Assembly: GCF_018139645.1 (NCBI RefSeq)
Contig: NZ_JAGSPM010000001.1
Location: 186,001-250,000, forward strand
DNA from: Affinundibacterium baiyunense
Lineage (GTDB): Bacteria; Pseudomonadota; Gammaproteobacteria; Burkholderiales; Burkholderiaceae_D
Direction of reading: 5' to 3'
DNA length: 64,000 bases
The notes beneath the pieces were generated by a model. That model made no database searches, had not been told where the DNA came from, and saw only the letters and a program-made list of their open reading frames with translations. Numbering within the stretch: the stretch's first letter is position 1; every line of letters begins with the position of its first letter. Of this stretch, positions 19,464 to 29,523 are shown piece after piece. The translations under genes were made by a program, and so were the position numbers.

Positions 19464-19871
19464 ATGTCTGAAGTTGTTAAAAATAAGAAGCGTTACGGTG
19501 TAATGCGCTTAACTGATGCACTCGGTTATCGCTTGCCCTTGGCCGGCTTCGTATCCATTTTGCATCGTGCAAGTGGGCTATTGATGTTCCTTTTGTTGCC
19601 ATTTGTTCTGTATTTACTGGAGCAAAGTCTGCAATCGGAAGTTTCATTTGCGATGATGCATATTTTTGCTTCCTCGATCATCGTTAAGTTAGTGCTGTTA
19701 GCTCTGGTTTGGGCTTATTTGCATCACTTTAGTGCTGGTGTTCGCCACTTATTCATGGATTTTCATGTCGGTGTTGATAAAGATTCCGGTCGTCGTTCAG
19801 CGGTCGCAGTTTTGTTGATTAGCTTGGGTTTGACTGCCTTGGTTGCATTGAAATTATTTGGAGTATTTTAA
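19464..19871 (+). CDS. sdhC: Succinate dehydrogenase cytochrome b556 subunit SdhC
   Basis: A 135-residue membrane subunit of complex II with three transmembrane helices. The motif LHRASGLLMF and the HHFSAGVRHLFMDF segment, whose His is the usual heme b ligand, are characteristic. It helps bind heme and ubiquinone and anchors SdhAB. It has a strong ribosome-binding site (GAGGGAG). The next gene, sdhD, starts right after its stop codon. Confidence 0.95.
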   Translation: MSEVVKNKKRYGVMRLTDALGYRLPLAGFVSILHRASGLLMFLLLPFVLYLLEQSLQSEVSFAMMHIFASSIIVKLVLLALVWAYLHHFSAGVRHLFMDFHVGVDKDSGRRSAVAVLLISLGLTALVALKLFGVF

Positions 19872-20240
19872 ATGGCAAACAACAATATCGGACCTAAACG
19901 CCTAGTTGTTGGCGCTGGCTATGGCTTGCGCGATTGGATGGCGCAGCGTGTTACTGCCATTTTAATGGCGCTCTATACGTTGGTTATTTTGGCTTTGTTT
20001 TTGACGGGTACGCGCTTCACTTATGAAGCTTGGGTTGGTGTATTTTCGATGCAATGGTTTAAATTATTTACCTTTGCCGTAATTGTCGCTTTGTTATATC
20101 ACGCTTGGGTTGGTGTGCGTGATATTTGGATGGATTATGTAACACATTCAGTCGTGTTGCGTTTGATTTTACAGGTCGCTACTATTGTGTGGCTGATCGC
20201 TTGTGCTGGTTATGCAGCGCAAATTTTGTGGAGAGTGTAA
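19872..20240 (+). CDS. sdhD: Succinate dehydrogenase membrane anchor SdhD
   Basis: A 122-residue protein with three transmembrane helices that forms the anchor of complex II with SdhC. The [15 protein letters not shown] motif contains the conserved His and quinone-site residues of this subunit family. Its ATG immediately follows the sdhC stop. sdhA begins two bases after its stop, so all are in one operon. Confidence 0.95.
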   Translation: MANNNIGPKRLVVGAGYGLRDWMAQRVTAILMALYTLVILALFLTGTRFTYEAWVGVFSMQWFKLFTFAVIVALLYHAWVGVRDIWMDYVTHSVVLRLILQVATIVWLIACAGYAAQILWRV

Positions 20241-20242
20241 CC

Positions 20243-22018
20243 GTGGCTGCGATTAAATCAGCAATTCCTTCCCGTCGCTTTGATGCAGTAATCGTTGGTG
20301 CTGGTGGCTCTGGCATGCGCGCATCTTTGCAGTTGGCAGAAGCTGGCCTGAATGTGGCTGTTCTGTCTAAAGTATTCCCAACCCGCTCACACACTGTTGC
20401 TGCACAAGGTGGTATCGGTGCATCACTAGGTAATATGTCAGAAGATAATTGGTTCTGGCATATGTTCGACACTGTCAAAGGCGGCGACTATCTCGGTGAT
20501 CAAGATGCAATTGAATTCATGTGCCGCGAAGCTCCAAAAGTTGTGTACGAACTAGAACATTTTGGTATGCCATTCGATCGTAATGCTGACGGCACTATCT
20601 ATCAGCGTCCATTCGGCGGCCATACCGCGAATTTTGGTGAAAAGCCAGTTCAACGTGCTTGTGCGGCGGCAGATCGTACTGGTCACGCGCTTTTGCATAC
20701 TTTGTATCAACGTAATGTGCGTGCACGTACGCATTTCTTCGTTGAGTGGATGGCGATTGATTTAATTCGTGATGCAGATGGCGATGTATTGGGCGTTGTA
20801 GCGCTCGAAATGGAAACTGGCGAAGTCATGATGCTGGAAGCGAAGACGACAATTTTTGCAACTGGTGGTGCGGGTCGTATTTTTGCAGCATCAACCAACG
20901 CATTTATTAACACCGGTGACGGCATGGGTATGGCAGCGCGCGCTGGCTTGCCTTTGCAAGATATGGAATTCTGGCAATTCCATCCAACTGGTGTGTCCGG
21001 TGCGGGCGTATTGATTACTGAAGGTGTGCGTGGTGAAGGCGGCATCCTGATTAATAGTCAGGGTGAGCGCTTCATGGAACGTTATGCGCCAACGCTCAAA
21101 GATTTGGCACCACGTGACTTCGTTTCCCGTTCTATGGATCAGGAAATTAAAGAAGGGCGCGGTTGTGGTCCAAATAAAGATCACGTGTTGCTCGATTTGC
21201 GTCATATCGGCGCGGATACGATTCAAAAACGTCTGCCGTCGATTTTGGAAATTGGTCATAAATTTGCGAATGTGGATGCAACTAAGGAACCAATTCCTGT
21301 CGTTCCAACGATTCACTATCAAATGGGTGGCATTCCAACTAATATTCACGGTCAAGTCGTCACGACGAAGAATGGCGTGAATGAAGTGGTGAATGGCTTG
21401 TATGCAATCGGTGAATGCGCTTGCGTATCTGTTCACGGTGCGAACCGTTTGGGTACGAACTCCTTGCTCGATTTGATCGTTTTCGGTCGCGCAGCAGGTA
21501 ACCACGTTGTGGCGAGCAATTTAAAAACGCGCAGCAACAAAGAATTGCCAAAGGACGCAGCTGATTTGGCATTGTCTCGTTTGTCTAAATTGGAAAACAG
21601 CACTGGCACAGAGCGCGTTCAAGATGTTGCTAATGCGATTCGTAGCACAATGCAACAATATTGTGGTGTGTTCCGTACCGATGACTTGTTGCAAACAGGT
21701 TTGGGCAAAATCATGGAATTGGATGAGCGTCGCAAGCACGTTTCATTTAAAGATAAGTCCAAAGTATTTAATACTGCACGTGTAGAAGCCTTGGAATTAG
21801 ATAATTTGATCGAGACTGCGAAGGCAACGATCACTTCAGCAAATGCACGCAAAGAATCACGTGGGGCGCATGCGCATCGTGATTACGAAAAACGTGATGA
21901 TGAAAACTGGATGAAGCACACTTTGTGGTATTCCGAGGGTAATCGCTTAGATTACAAACCAGTTGTAACTAAGCCGCTGACAGTGGAAACCTTCCAACCT
22001 AAAGCACGTACATTCTAA
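20243..22018 (+). CDS. sdhA: Succinate dehydrogenase flavoprotein subunit SdhA
   Basis: A 591-residue FAD subunit that oxidises succinate to fumarate. The FAD fold starts [15 protein letters not shown]; His50 in [10 protein letters not shown] is the covalent FAD attachment site. Active-site segments [11 protein letters not shown] and [12 protein letters not shown] are intact. I chose the GTG at 20243, two bases after sdhD, because it gives the family-typical N terminus; a longer reading from 20126 would run through sdhD. sdhB follows after ten bases. Confidence 0.96.
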   Translation: MAAIKSAIPSRRFDAVIVGAGGSGMRASLQLAEAGLNVAVLSKVFPTRSHTVAAQGGIGASLGNMSEDNWFWHMFDTVKGGDYLGDQDAIEFMCREAPKVVYELEHFGMPFDRNADGTIYQRPFGGHTANFGEKPVQRACAAADRTGHALLHTLYQRNVRARTHFFVEWMAIDLIRDADGDVLGVVALEMETGEVMMLEAKTTIFATGGAGRIFAASTNAFINTGDGMGMAARAGLPLQDMEFWQFHPTGVSGAGVLITEGVRGEGGILINSQGERFMERYAPTLKDLAPRDFVSRSMDQEIKEGRGCGPNKDHVLLDLRHIGADTIQKRLPSILEIGHKFANVDATKEPIPVVPTIHYQMGGIPTNIHGQVVTTKNGVNEVVNGLYAIGECACVSVHGANRLGTNSLLDLIVFGRAAGNHVVASNLKTRSNKELPKDAADLALSRLSKLENSTGTERVQDVANAIRSTMQQYCGVFRTDDLLQTGLGKIMELDERRKHVSFKDKSKVFNTARVEALELDNLIETAKATITSANARKESRGAHAHRDYEKRDDENWMKHTLWYSEGNRLDYKPVVTKPLTVETFQPKARTF

Positions 22019-22028
22019 AGAGATCACT

Positions 22029-22739
22029 ATGGCACGTACCTTAAAATTTAAAATCTATCGCTACGATCCGGACAAGGATGCGAAGCCTTACATGCAAGAC
22101 TTGACAGTTGAATTGCAAGATACCGACAAAATGTTGCTAGATGCTTTGCAGCGCATTAAAGCAGACGTTGATGATTCTTTGGCGCTGCGTCGTTCATGCC
22201 GTGAAGGTGTGTGCGGCTCCGACGCGATGAATATCAATGGCAAAAATGGTTTGGCTTGCACCACGAATTTGAATGAGTTGACTGAGCCTATCGTTTTGCG
22301 TCCATTGCCTGGCTTGCCGGTGATTCGTGATTTGATCGTTGACATGACGCAATTCTTCAAACAATACAATTCGATCAAGCCATATCTGATCAACGATAGT
22401 ATTCCGCCTGAAAAAGAGCGTTTGCAATCACCAACAGAACGTGAAGAATTGGATGGTTTGTACGAGTGTATCTTGTGCGCATGCTGCTCAACTTCTTGCC
22501 CATCTTTCTGGTGGAATCCTGATAAATTTGTCGGTCCAGCTGGTTTGTTGCAGGCTTACCGCTTTATCGCAGACTCTCGTGATCAAGCAACGGGTGAGCG
22601 TTTAGATAATTTGGAAGATCCATATCGTTTATTCCGTTGTCACACAATTATGAATTGTGTTGACGTTTGCCCTAAAGGTTTGAACCCAACAAAAGCCATC
22701 GGTAAGATTAAAGAGTTGATGGTTCGTCGCGCAGTGTAA
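22029..22739 (+). CDS. sdhB: Succinate dehydrogenase iron-sulfur subunit SdhB
   Basis: A 236-residue subunit that passes electrons from SdhA to quinone. The [2Fe-2S] motif has Cys57, Cys62, Asp65 and Cys77, as in E. coli, where Asp replaces one Cys. The [4Fe-4S]/[3Fe-4S] motifs are [12 protein letters not shown] (from 147) and [15 protein letters not shown] (from 204). Length and order are normal. Confidence 0.97.
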   Translation: MARTLKFKIYRYDPDKDAKPYMQDLTVELQDTDKMLLDALQRIKADVDDSLALRRSCREGVCGSDAMNINGKNGLACTTNLNELTEPIVLRPLPGLPVIRDLIVDMTQFFKQYNSIKPYLINDSIPPEKERLQSPTEREELDGLYECILCACCSTSCPSFWWNPDKFVGPAGLLQAYRFIADSRDQATGERLDNLEDPYRLFRCHTIMNCVDVCPKGLNPTKAIGKIKELMVRRAV

Positions 22740-22816
22740 ATGACGCTAATTGCTCATTTCTGGTGGTTTAATTAGGTAGCTAGCCGAACATTAATGAGTC
22801 GTTTAGGGTCTCCTGA

Positions 22817-22851
22817 GTCAGAATCTTCGATGTACGTTGGAAGATTCTGAC
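22817..22851 (+). promoter_or_regulatory. 12-bp hairpin between sdhB and sdhE
   Basis: GTCAGAATCTTC (22817-22828) and its exact complement (22840-22851) flank an 11-base loop. There is no T run after it and it ends 23 bases before the sdhE start. It could be an mRNA-stabilising or attenuating structure that lowers sdhE and gltA read-through. Confidence 0.5.
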
Positions 22852-22874
22852 CAGTTTGAGAGATAGGAAAAATC

Positions 22875-23156
22875 ATGTCAGGTGTGATGTCTGGTTTGCA
22901 TCAAAGCGATCCAGTTAATCGAGCAAGATTACGATGGCGCGCGCGCCGCGGTTTGCTAGAAAATGATTTGATACTTACGCGCTTTTTAGATGCGCATGAA
23001 GAAACAATGTCAGATGAAGAGGTGGATGCATTTAGTCGCCTAATGGATATCTCTGACAATGCATTAATGGATTTGTTGATGGGAAAAAAAGAGCCGGAAG
23101 ATCAGCTCGATTTGCCTCATGTGAAAGCGCTGTTGACGCGTTTGCGCGCAGCTTAA
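22875..23156 (+). CDS. sdhE: Succinate dehydrogenase assembly factor SdhE
   Basis: A 93-residue helical protein that promotes covalent flavinylation of SdhA. The conserved RGxxE motif appears as RRGLLENDL near residue 26, and the acidic/hydrophobic pattern following it is typical. Its position between sdhB and gltA is conserved in many betaproteobacteria. The ribosome-binding site is AGGAAA. Confidence 0.92.
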   Translation: MSGVMSGLHQSDPVNRARLRWRARRGLLENDLILTRFLDAHEETMSDEEVDAFSRLMDISDNALMDLLMGKKEPEDQLDLPHVKALLTRLRAA

Positions 23157-23258
23157 GATTGTATAAAGAACGTGTAATAAGGTAGTTTATTTCGCTCGTT
23201 TTTCTCTCATTTTTTCTCACTTTTTTATTAACGACTCACCTGCAACGAAGGAAGAGCC

Positions 23259-24563
23259 ATGACTAACTCTGAAACAAAAGCAACGCTATCATTTTCTGAT
23301 GGCTCCCCATCGATCGAGATGCCAATTTACAAAGGTTCGATCGGACCTGACGTAATCGACATTCGTAAATTGTACGGTGCCACAGGTAAATTTACTTATG
23401 ACCCAGGCTTCATGTCGACCGCGGCATGTAATTCCTCCATCACCTACATCGATGGCGATAAAGGTGAGTTGTTGTATCGCGGTTACCCAATTGAACAATT
23501 GGCGCAAAATGGTGGCGACTTTTTGGAATCTTGCTATTTGTTGTTGAATGGCGAATTGCCAAATGCTGAACAAAAGCAAAAATTCGTTGATACCGTGACC
23601 AAGCACACCATGGTGCACGAACAGATGCAATTCTTCTTCCGCGGTTTCCGTCGCGATGCGCATCCTATGTCCGTATTGGTTGGTACAGTCGGCGCGTTGG
23701 CTTCGTTCTACCACGATTCTTTAGATATCAATGATGCACACCACCGCGAAGTATCCGCAATTCGCTTGATCGCGAAAATGCCAACTTTGGTCGCAATGGC
23801 CTACAAATACTCTATCGGTCAACCATTCGTATATCCACGCAATGATTTGTCGTATAGCGCGAATTTCATGTACATGATGTTCTCGAATCCATGTGAGCCA
23901 TATAAAGTCAATGAAGTATTGGTTCGCGCTTTAGATCGTATTTTGATTTTGCACGCTGATCACGAGCAAAATGCATCGACATCAACGGTTCGTTTGGCGG
24001 GTTCTTCCGGTGCGAATCCATTTGCGTGTATCGCTGCTGGTATTGCATGCTTATGGGGCCCTGCACACGGTGGTGCAAACGAAGCGGCTTTGAGTATGTT
24101 GGAACAAATTGGCTCTGTTGACAATATTCCACGTTTCATCGAGCAAGTAAAAGACAAAAATTCTGGCGTGAAGTTGATGGGCTTTGGTCATCGTGTGTAT
24201 AAAAACTACGATCCACGTGCGAAATTGATGCGCGAAACATGCTACGAAGTCTTGAACGAATTGGGCTTGCAAGACGATCCATTGTTTAAATTGGCAATGG
24301 CATTGGAAAAAATTGCGCTGGAAGATGAATATTTCGTATCACGCAAATTGTATCCAAACGTCGATTTCTACTCTGGCATCGTGCAACGTGCATTAGGTAT
24401 TCCAACTGCATTGTTCACTGGTATTTTTGCCTTGGCGCGTACAGTAGGTTGGGTCGCGCAATGGAAGGAAATGATTTCTGATCCAGAACAAAAAATTGGC
24501 CGTCCACGTCAATTGTTTGTCGGCGCAGCAAAACGCGATGTGCCAGCAATCGATAAGCGTTAA
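23259..24563 (+). CDS. gltA: Citrate synthase (type II)
   Basis: A 434-residue hexameric-type citrate synthase that condenses acetyl-CoA with oxaloacetate. The catalytic residues correspond to His270 (GPAHGGANE), His311 ([14 protein letters not shown]) and Asp369 ([10 protein letters not shown]), matching E. coli His264, His305 and Asp362. It has a strong ribosome-binding site (GAAGGAAGAG). A terminator lies 58 bases after the stop. Confidence 0.97.
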   Translation: MTNSETKATLSFSDGSPSIEMPIYKGSIGPDVIDIRKLYGATGKFTYDPGFMSTAACNSSITYIDGDKGELLYRGYPIEQLAQNGGDFLESCYLLLNGELPNAEQKQKFVDTVTKHTMVHEQMQFFFRGFRRDAHPMSVLVGTVGALASFYHDSLDINDAHHREVSAIRLIAKMPTLVAMAYKYSIGQPFVYPRNDLSYSANFMYMMFSNPCEPYKVNEVLVRALDRILILHADHEQNASTSTVRLAGSSGANPFACIAAGIACLWGPAHGGANEAALSMLEQIGSVDNIPRFIEQVKDKNSGVKLMGFGHRVYKNYDPRAKLMRETCYEVLNELGLQDDPLFKLAMALEKIALEDEYFVSRKLYPNVDFYSGIVQRALGIPTALFTGIFALARTVGWVAQWKEMISDPEQKIGRPRQLFVGAAKRDVPAIDKR

Positions 24564-24620
24564 GCAAAATTAGTAAGATTTAATAGTAAGTATTATTTAA
24601 GCGATTAAATATATTTTATA

Positions 24621-24649
24621 AAAGCGAGTAGAAATTACTCGCTTTTTTT
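24621..24649 (+). terminator. Intrinsic terminator after gltA
   Basis: AAAGCGAGTA (24621-24630) pairs with TACTCGCTTT (24636-24645), followed by T to 24649. The remaining 225 bases to odhA contain no gene and presumably the odhA promoter. Confidence 0.9.
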
Positions 24650-24874
24650 ATGACGAAATATGTTATTCTCGCGATTGATGTTGAAAGTCAATATTTCTCC
24701 TGTCCGTTTTAAGTGGTATTCCTTTGAATGCTGGATAAAAACTTACGTTGAAAATCGAATTTCGAATGAGTCCTTCCCCACAACTTGATGTGCAATCCGC
24801 TAACCGGTCAGGCCGTGTCGCGGAAGGTTAGATTAACCCGCTAATCTCGCGAAGCGCGAAGAAAGGTGAGCAAT

Positions 24875-27730
24875 ATGATGCAACAATATAACGCTAACTC
24901 GTATCTGTTCGGTGGCAATGCACCGTATGTCGAAGAACTGTATGAGGCGTATCTCAATAATCCTGGTTCCGTGCCAGATAATTGGCGTGCGTATTTCGAC
25001 GCCATGCAACACGTTCCCGCAGTTGATGGTTCTGCTAAACCTGACGTCGCTCATGCGCCAGTCATCGCGTCTTTCGCTGAACGTGCTAAGCAAGGTCCAA
25101 TCCGTACCGTAAGTGCAGCTGGTGATGCTGAAATGGGACGCAAACGCGTCGCCGCACAGCAATTAATCGCAGCTTATCGCTTCTTAGGTAGTCGCTGGGC
25201 CAATCTCGACCCATTGCAACGTCAAGAACGTCCGCCACTGCCAGAGTTAGAACCAAGTTTTTACGGTTTTACCGATGCAGATATGGACACACAGTTCAAT
25301 ATCAGCAATACCTATTTTGGAACAGAGACCGCATCTTTACGCGACCTGCTCAACTCATTACGTGACACTTACTGCCGCTCTATCGGCGCTGAGTTCATGT
25401 ACATCAGCGATCCAGCCGAAAAGCGTTGGATGCAAGAAAAACTAGAATCAATTCGCTCCACACCGAATTTCACTGCAGAGAAGAAGAAACATATCCTCGA
25501 ACGCTTAACCGCAGCTGAAGGCTTGGAGCGTTATTTACATACTCGTTATGTAGGTCAAAAGCGTTTCTCTCTCGAAGGTGGTGAGAGTTTTATCGCATCT
25601 ATCGACGAAACCATTCAACGCGCGGGTGAGCGCGGTATTGAAGAAATCGTCATTGGTATGGCACATCGTGGTCGTTTGAATGTGTTGGTAAACACCCTCG
25701 GCAAAATGCCACAAGATTTGTTTGCTGAATTCGAAGGCAAACATGGTGATGATTTACCAGCGGGTGACGTGAAATATCACCAAGGCTTCTCCTCAGATAT
25801 TTCTACACCAGGCGGCCCAGTTCATTTGTCTTTAGCGTTTAATCCATCGCACTTGGAAATTGTTAATCCAGTAGTAGAAGGTTCCGTGAAAGCACGTATG
25901 GATCGTCGTGGCGACAAAGATGGCTCACAAGTGTTGCCAATCTTGGTTCACGGTGATGCCGCTTTTGCTGGTCAAGGTGTAGTGATGGAAACGCTGAATT
26001 TAGCGCAAACACGTGGCTACGGCACCGGTGGTACTGTACATATCGTTATCAATAACCAAATTGGTTTCACGACTTCTGACCCGCGTGATGCGCGTTCTAC
26101 TACATATTGCTCCGACGTTGTGAAGATGATTGAAGCACCAGTGTTGCACGTGAATGCCGACGATCCTGAAGCGGTTGTATTGGCAACTCAAATTGCGCTC
26201 GATTATCGCGTTGCGTTCAAAAAAGACGTAGTGGTCGATATCATTTGTTATCGCAAGCTTGGTCACAATGAGCAAGATACACCAGCATTAACACAGCCAT
26301 TGATGTACAAGAAAATCGCTAAGCATCCTGGCACACGTAAGATGTATGCAGATAAATTGGCAGCACAAGGTACGATCAGCGCCAATACTGGCGATGATAT
26401 GGCGAAGGCATTCCGTGATGCGATGGATGCTGGTAAGCACACGCATGACCCAGTGATTTCCAATTTTAAAAATAAATACGCTGTTGATTGGATTCCATTC
26501 TTAAATCGTAAGTGGACTGATGCAGCTGATACAGCGATTCCGACTACAGAATTAAAACGTCTGGCCGAGAAAATCACCGTTGTTCCTGAAGGCTTTAAAC
26601 CGCACAGCTTGGTTGAAAAAGTATTGGCTGATCGTGCAGCAATGGGTCGTGGTGAAATGAATCTCGACTGGGGTATGGGTGAACATCTTGCATTTGCAAG
26701 CTTGGTCGCTGCAGGCTATCCAATTCGTATTACTGGTCAAGATGCTGGTCGCGGTACATTCGTTCATCGTCATGCGGTATTGCATGATCAAAACCGTGAA
26801 CGTTGGGATGCTGGTACGTATATTCCATTGCAAAATGTTTCTGATAAACAGGCTCCGTTCACGGTAATTGATTCTGTGTTGTCTGAAGAGGCCGTATTGG
26901 GCTTCGAATATGGTTATTCCAGCGCGGAGCCAAATACATTGACGATCTGGGAAGCCCAATTCGGTGACTTCGCGAATGGCGCACAAGTCGTTATCGATCA
27001 ATTCATTAGCTCTGGCGAAGTGAAGTGGGGTCGTGCTTGCGGTCTCGTGATGATGCTGCCACATGGCTATGAAGGTCAGGGTCCAGAACATTCTTCTGCT
27101 CGTCCAGAACGTTTCTTGCAATTGTGTGCAGACAATAATATGCAAGTCGTTCAACCAACGACAGCATCGCAAATTTTCCATTTGTTGCGTCGTCAAATGA
27201 TCCGTCAATTCCGTAAGCCTTTGGTCATCATGACGCCGAAGTCTTTATTGCGGAATAAGGATGCAGGTTCTCCATTGTCAGAATTGGCAAAAGGTAGCTT
27301 CCATACCGTGATCGGTGAAGTGGACGAATCTATCGATGCGAAGAAAGTCAAGCGCGTGATCGCTTGTTCCGGCAAGGTTTACTATGATTTGGTCAACGCA
27401 CGTAAAGAGCGCGCTCAAACTGATACAGCGATTATTCGTGTGGAACAACTCTACCCATTCCCACATAAGAGCTTTGTCGCGGAATTGAAAAAATTCCCGA
27501 ACATGGTGGAATTGGTCTGGGCACAAGATGAGCCACAAAATCAAGGCCCATGGTTCCAAATTCAACACAATATCTTTGAAAGTTTGGATGAAGGTCAGAA
27601 GCTTGCTTACGCAGGTCGTCCTGCAAGTGCATCGCCAGCTGTCGGTTACTACGACAAGCACTATGCGCAACAAAAAGCATTGCTTGATGCAGCCTTTTCA
27701 AAACTCAAGGGCTATATCTTGACCAAATAA
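24875..27730 (+). CDS. odhA: 2-oxoglutarate dehydrogenase E1 component
   Basis: A 951-residue thiamine-diphosphate enzyme that decarboxylates 2-oxoglutarate and transfers succinyl to the lipoyl group of E2. The N-terminal segment NSYLFGGNAPYVEELYEAYL is the conserved E1 N-terminal region. AHRGRLNVLVN and ITGQDAGRGTFVHRHAVLHD are characteristic catalytic blocks. The ATG at 24875 has GAAAGG eight bases upstream; a GTG at 24866 overlaps that site and is less likely. odhB follows after 75 bases. Confidence 0.96.
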   Translation: MMQQYNANSYLFGGNAPYVEELYEAYLNNPGSVPDNWRAYFDAMQHVPAVDGSAKPDVAHAPVIASFAERAKQGPIRTVSAAGDAEMGRKRVAAQQLIAAYRFLGSRWANLDPLQRQERPPLPELEPSFYGFTDADMDTQFNISNTYFGTETASLRDLLNSLRDTYCRSIGAEFMYISDPAEKRWMQEKLESIRSTPNFTAEKKKHILERLTAAEGLERYLHTRYVGQKRFSLEGGESFIASIDETIQRAGERGIEEIVIGMAHRGRLNVLVNTLGKMPQDLFAEFEGKHGDDLPAGDVKYHQGFSSDISTPGGPVHLSLAFNPSHLEIVNPVVEGSVKARMDRRGDKDGSQVLPILVHGDAAFAGQGVVMETLNLAQTRGYGTGGTVHIVINNQIGFTTSDPRDARSTTYCSDVVKMIEAPVLHVNADDPEAVVLATQIALDYRVAFKKDVVVDIICYRKLGHNEQDTPALTQPLMYKKIAKHPGTRKMYADKLAAQGTISANTGDDMAKAFRDAMDAGKHTHDPVISNFKNKYAVDWIPFLNRKWTDAADTAIPTTELKRLAEKITVVPEGFKPHSLVEKVLADRAAMGRGEMNLDWGMGEHLAFASLVAAGYPIRITGQDAGRGTFVHRHAVLHDQNRERWDAGTYIPLQNVSDKQAPFTVIDSVLSEEAVLGFEYGYSSAEPNTLTIWEAQFGDFANGAQVVIDQFISSGEVKWGRACGLVMMLPHGYEGQGPEHSSARPERFLQLCADNNMQVVQPTTASQIFHLLRRQMIRQFRKPLVIMTPKSLLRNKDAGSPLSELAKGSFHTVIGEVDESIDAKKVKRVIACSGKVYYDLVNARKERAQTDTAIIRVEQLYPFPHKSFVAELKKFPNMVELVWAQDEPQNQGPWFQIQHNIFESLDEGQKLAYAGRPASASPAVGYYDKHYAQQKALLDAAFSKLKGYILTK

Positions 27731-27805
27731 TCCTAGGCGGCACTGCCAATAATAAAGAAAGCGCAGTGCCGAATTAGAAATAGACATCCTACACGGAGAA
27801 TAAAC

Positions 27806-29059
27806 ATGGCAATTATCGAAGTAAAAGTTCCTCAGTTATCTGAATCTGTCGCTGAAGCGACCTTGCTCTCTTGGCATAAAAAAGTCGGTGAAGCAGTTAG
27901 CCGCGACGAAAATTTAGTTGACGTAGAAACGGATAAAGTGGTGTTGGAATTGCCAGCACCAGGCGCAGGCGTGATTACGCAAATTATCAAGGGTGATGGC
28001 AGCACAGTCGTTGCTGGTGAAGTAATTGCGATGCTGGATACGGAAGCAAGTGCTGGTGCATCGGTACCTGCGGCTGCAGCCCCAGTTGCAACCGCAGCGG
28101 CAGCAGCGCCAGTCGCTCCTGCTAGCGCAATTTCAGCTGCCGGTATTGCGATGCCTGCAGCTGCAAAAATTTTAGCGGAAAACAATTTGTCTGCTGGTGC
28201 GGTTGACGGCACTGGCAAAGATGGTCGCGTAACAAAAGGGGATGCATTGGCTGCGGTTGCCGGTAAAGCGGCACCAGCAGTTGCTCCTTTGGCAGCTCCA
28301 GTTGCGGCGAAACCAGCTTTGCAACAAGTTGCAGCGCCAGCGGTTGCTAATCTTGGTGATCGCCCAGAAGAGCGCGTGCCTATGAGCCGTTTGCGTGCGC
28401 GTATTGCAGAACGTTTGGTGCAATCACAATCCACTAACGCGATTTTGACGACATTTAATGAAGTCAATATGGCACCAGTCATGGACTTGCGTAACAAGTA
28501 CAAAGACAAGTTTGAAAAAGAACACGGCGTGAAATTGGGCTTTATGTCCTTCTTCGTTAAAGCCGCAGTTGCCGCATTGAAGAAATATCCAATTTTGAAC
28601 GCGTCTGTTGATGGCAATGACATCGTGTACCACGGTTACTTTGATATTGGTATCGCAGTGGGTTCCCCACGCGGTTTGGTGGTGCCAATTTTGCGTAACG
28701 CAGATCAAATGACGATCGCTGAAATTGAAAAGAAAATCGGCGAATTCGGTGCTAAAGCAAAAGACGGTAAATTGACTTTGGATGATTTGACTGGCGGTAC
28801 TTTCTCTATCTCTAATGGCGGTACGTTCGGTTCTATGTTGTCGACACCGATCATCAACCCACCACAATCCGCGATTTTGGGCGTGCATGCGACGAAAGAT
28901 CGTGCCGTGGTTGAAAACGGTCAAATCGTTGTTCGTCCTATGAACTACTTAGCAATGTCTTACGATCACCGTATCATTGACGGTCGTGAAGCGGTGCTTG
29001 GTTTGGTCGCCATGAAAGAAGCCTTGGAAGATCCAGCACGCTTGTTGTTAGACCTCTAA
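27806..29059 (+). CDS. odhB: Dihydrolipoyl succinyltransferase E2 of 2-oxoglutarate dehydrogenase
   Basis: A 417-residue E2 with one lipoyl domain (residues 1-75; lipoyl-lysine Lys44 in ETDKVVLEL). An Ala/Pro-rich linker leads to a peripheral subunit-binding domain (about 108-150). The catalytic domain ends with His388 and Asp392 in DHRIIDG. One lipoyl domain and the position next to odhA identify the succinyl- rather than acetyltransferase. The ribosome-binding site is CGGAGAA. Confidence 0.96.
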   Translation: MAIIEVKVPQLSESVAEATLLSWHKKVGEAVSRDENLVDVETDKVVLELPAPGAGVITQIIKGDGSTVVAGEVIAMLDTEASAGASVPAAAAPVATAAAAAPVAPASAISAAGIAMPAAAKILAENNLSAGAVDGTGKDGRVTKGDALAAVAGKAAPAVAPLAAPVAAKPALQQVAAPAVANLGDRPEERVPMSRLRARIAERLVQSQSTNAILTTFNEVNMAPVMDLRNKYKDKFEKEHGVKLGFMSFFVKAAVAALKKYPILNASVDGNDIVYHGYFDIGIAVGSPRGLVVPILRNADQMTIAEIEKKIGEFGAKAKDGKLTLDDLTGGTFSISNGGTFGSMLSTPIINPPQSAILGVHATKDRAVVENGQIVVRPMNYLAMSYDHRIIDGREAVLGLVAMKEALEDPARLLLDL

Positions 29060-29084
29060 TCTCTCGATAAAGAGCCAGCGCATT

Positions 29085-29432
29085 ATGAATATTGCTGACG
29101 AAATTGATCGTCTGCACAAACTGCATCAGTCGGGAGCACTGACTGATGCCGAGTTTGCACAGGCCAAAGAAAAATTATTAGCTGGATTGAATGCAGGGAA
29201 TGCGGAAACTTCAGCTAGCAATTCGAATGCGGAGAATCCATTCGCGCAATTAAACTATTTGCGTCGCTCAAAAACAGACCAATGGATAGGTGGTGTTTGC
29301 GGCGGCCTCGGCAAGTTCACCGGCATGCAGTCATGGATTTGGCGTTTGGTTTTTGTGATCTTTGTTGCCTGCTTTGGCTTCGGCATTATTTTCTATTTGC
29401 TGGCTTGGATCTTTATCCCAGAGGAAGACTAA
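29085..29432 (+). CDS. Small membrane protein with SHOCT-like and PspC domains
   Basis: A 115-residue protein. The first about 40 residues (EIDRLHKLHQSGALTDAEFAQAKEKLL) form the short helical SHOCT motif often found at termini of membrane or regulatory proteins. Residues about 58-115 are a PspC domain (RSKTDQWIGGVCGGLGKFTGM) with one hydrophobic helix (VFVIFVACFGFGIIFYLLAWIF). PspC proteins sense or respond to envelope stress. It lies 25 bases after odhB and 91 before lpdA, so it is probably co-transcribed with 2-oxoglutarate dehydrogenase genes, although no functional link is known. Confidence 0.85.
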   Translation: MNIADEIDRLHKLHQSGALTDAEFAQAKEKLLAGLNAGNAETSASNSNAENPFAQLNYLRRSKTDQWIGGVCGGLGKFTGMQSWIWRLVFVIFVACFGFGIIFYLLAWIFIPEED

Positions 29433-29523
29433 GTTCGTACTACTGAGCACAGACATTTTGCTAAAAAATGACTGCGCTCATTCCCCATTATTTATTGAAA
29501 AGTAAACCTGACAAGGTAAGACT

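Noticed and set aside
20126-20242. Upstream extension of sdhA through sdhD
   Set aside because: It overlaps the clearly coding sdhD; the GTG at 20243 gives the normal SdhA N terminus.
27832-28623. Long minus-strand open frame opposite odhB
   Set aside because: It is the antisense of the Ala/Pro-rich linker and catalytic region of odhB, whose composition keeps antisense frames open; there is no independent coding evidence.
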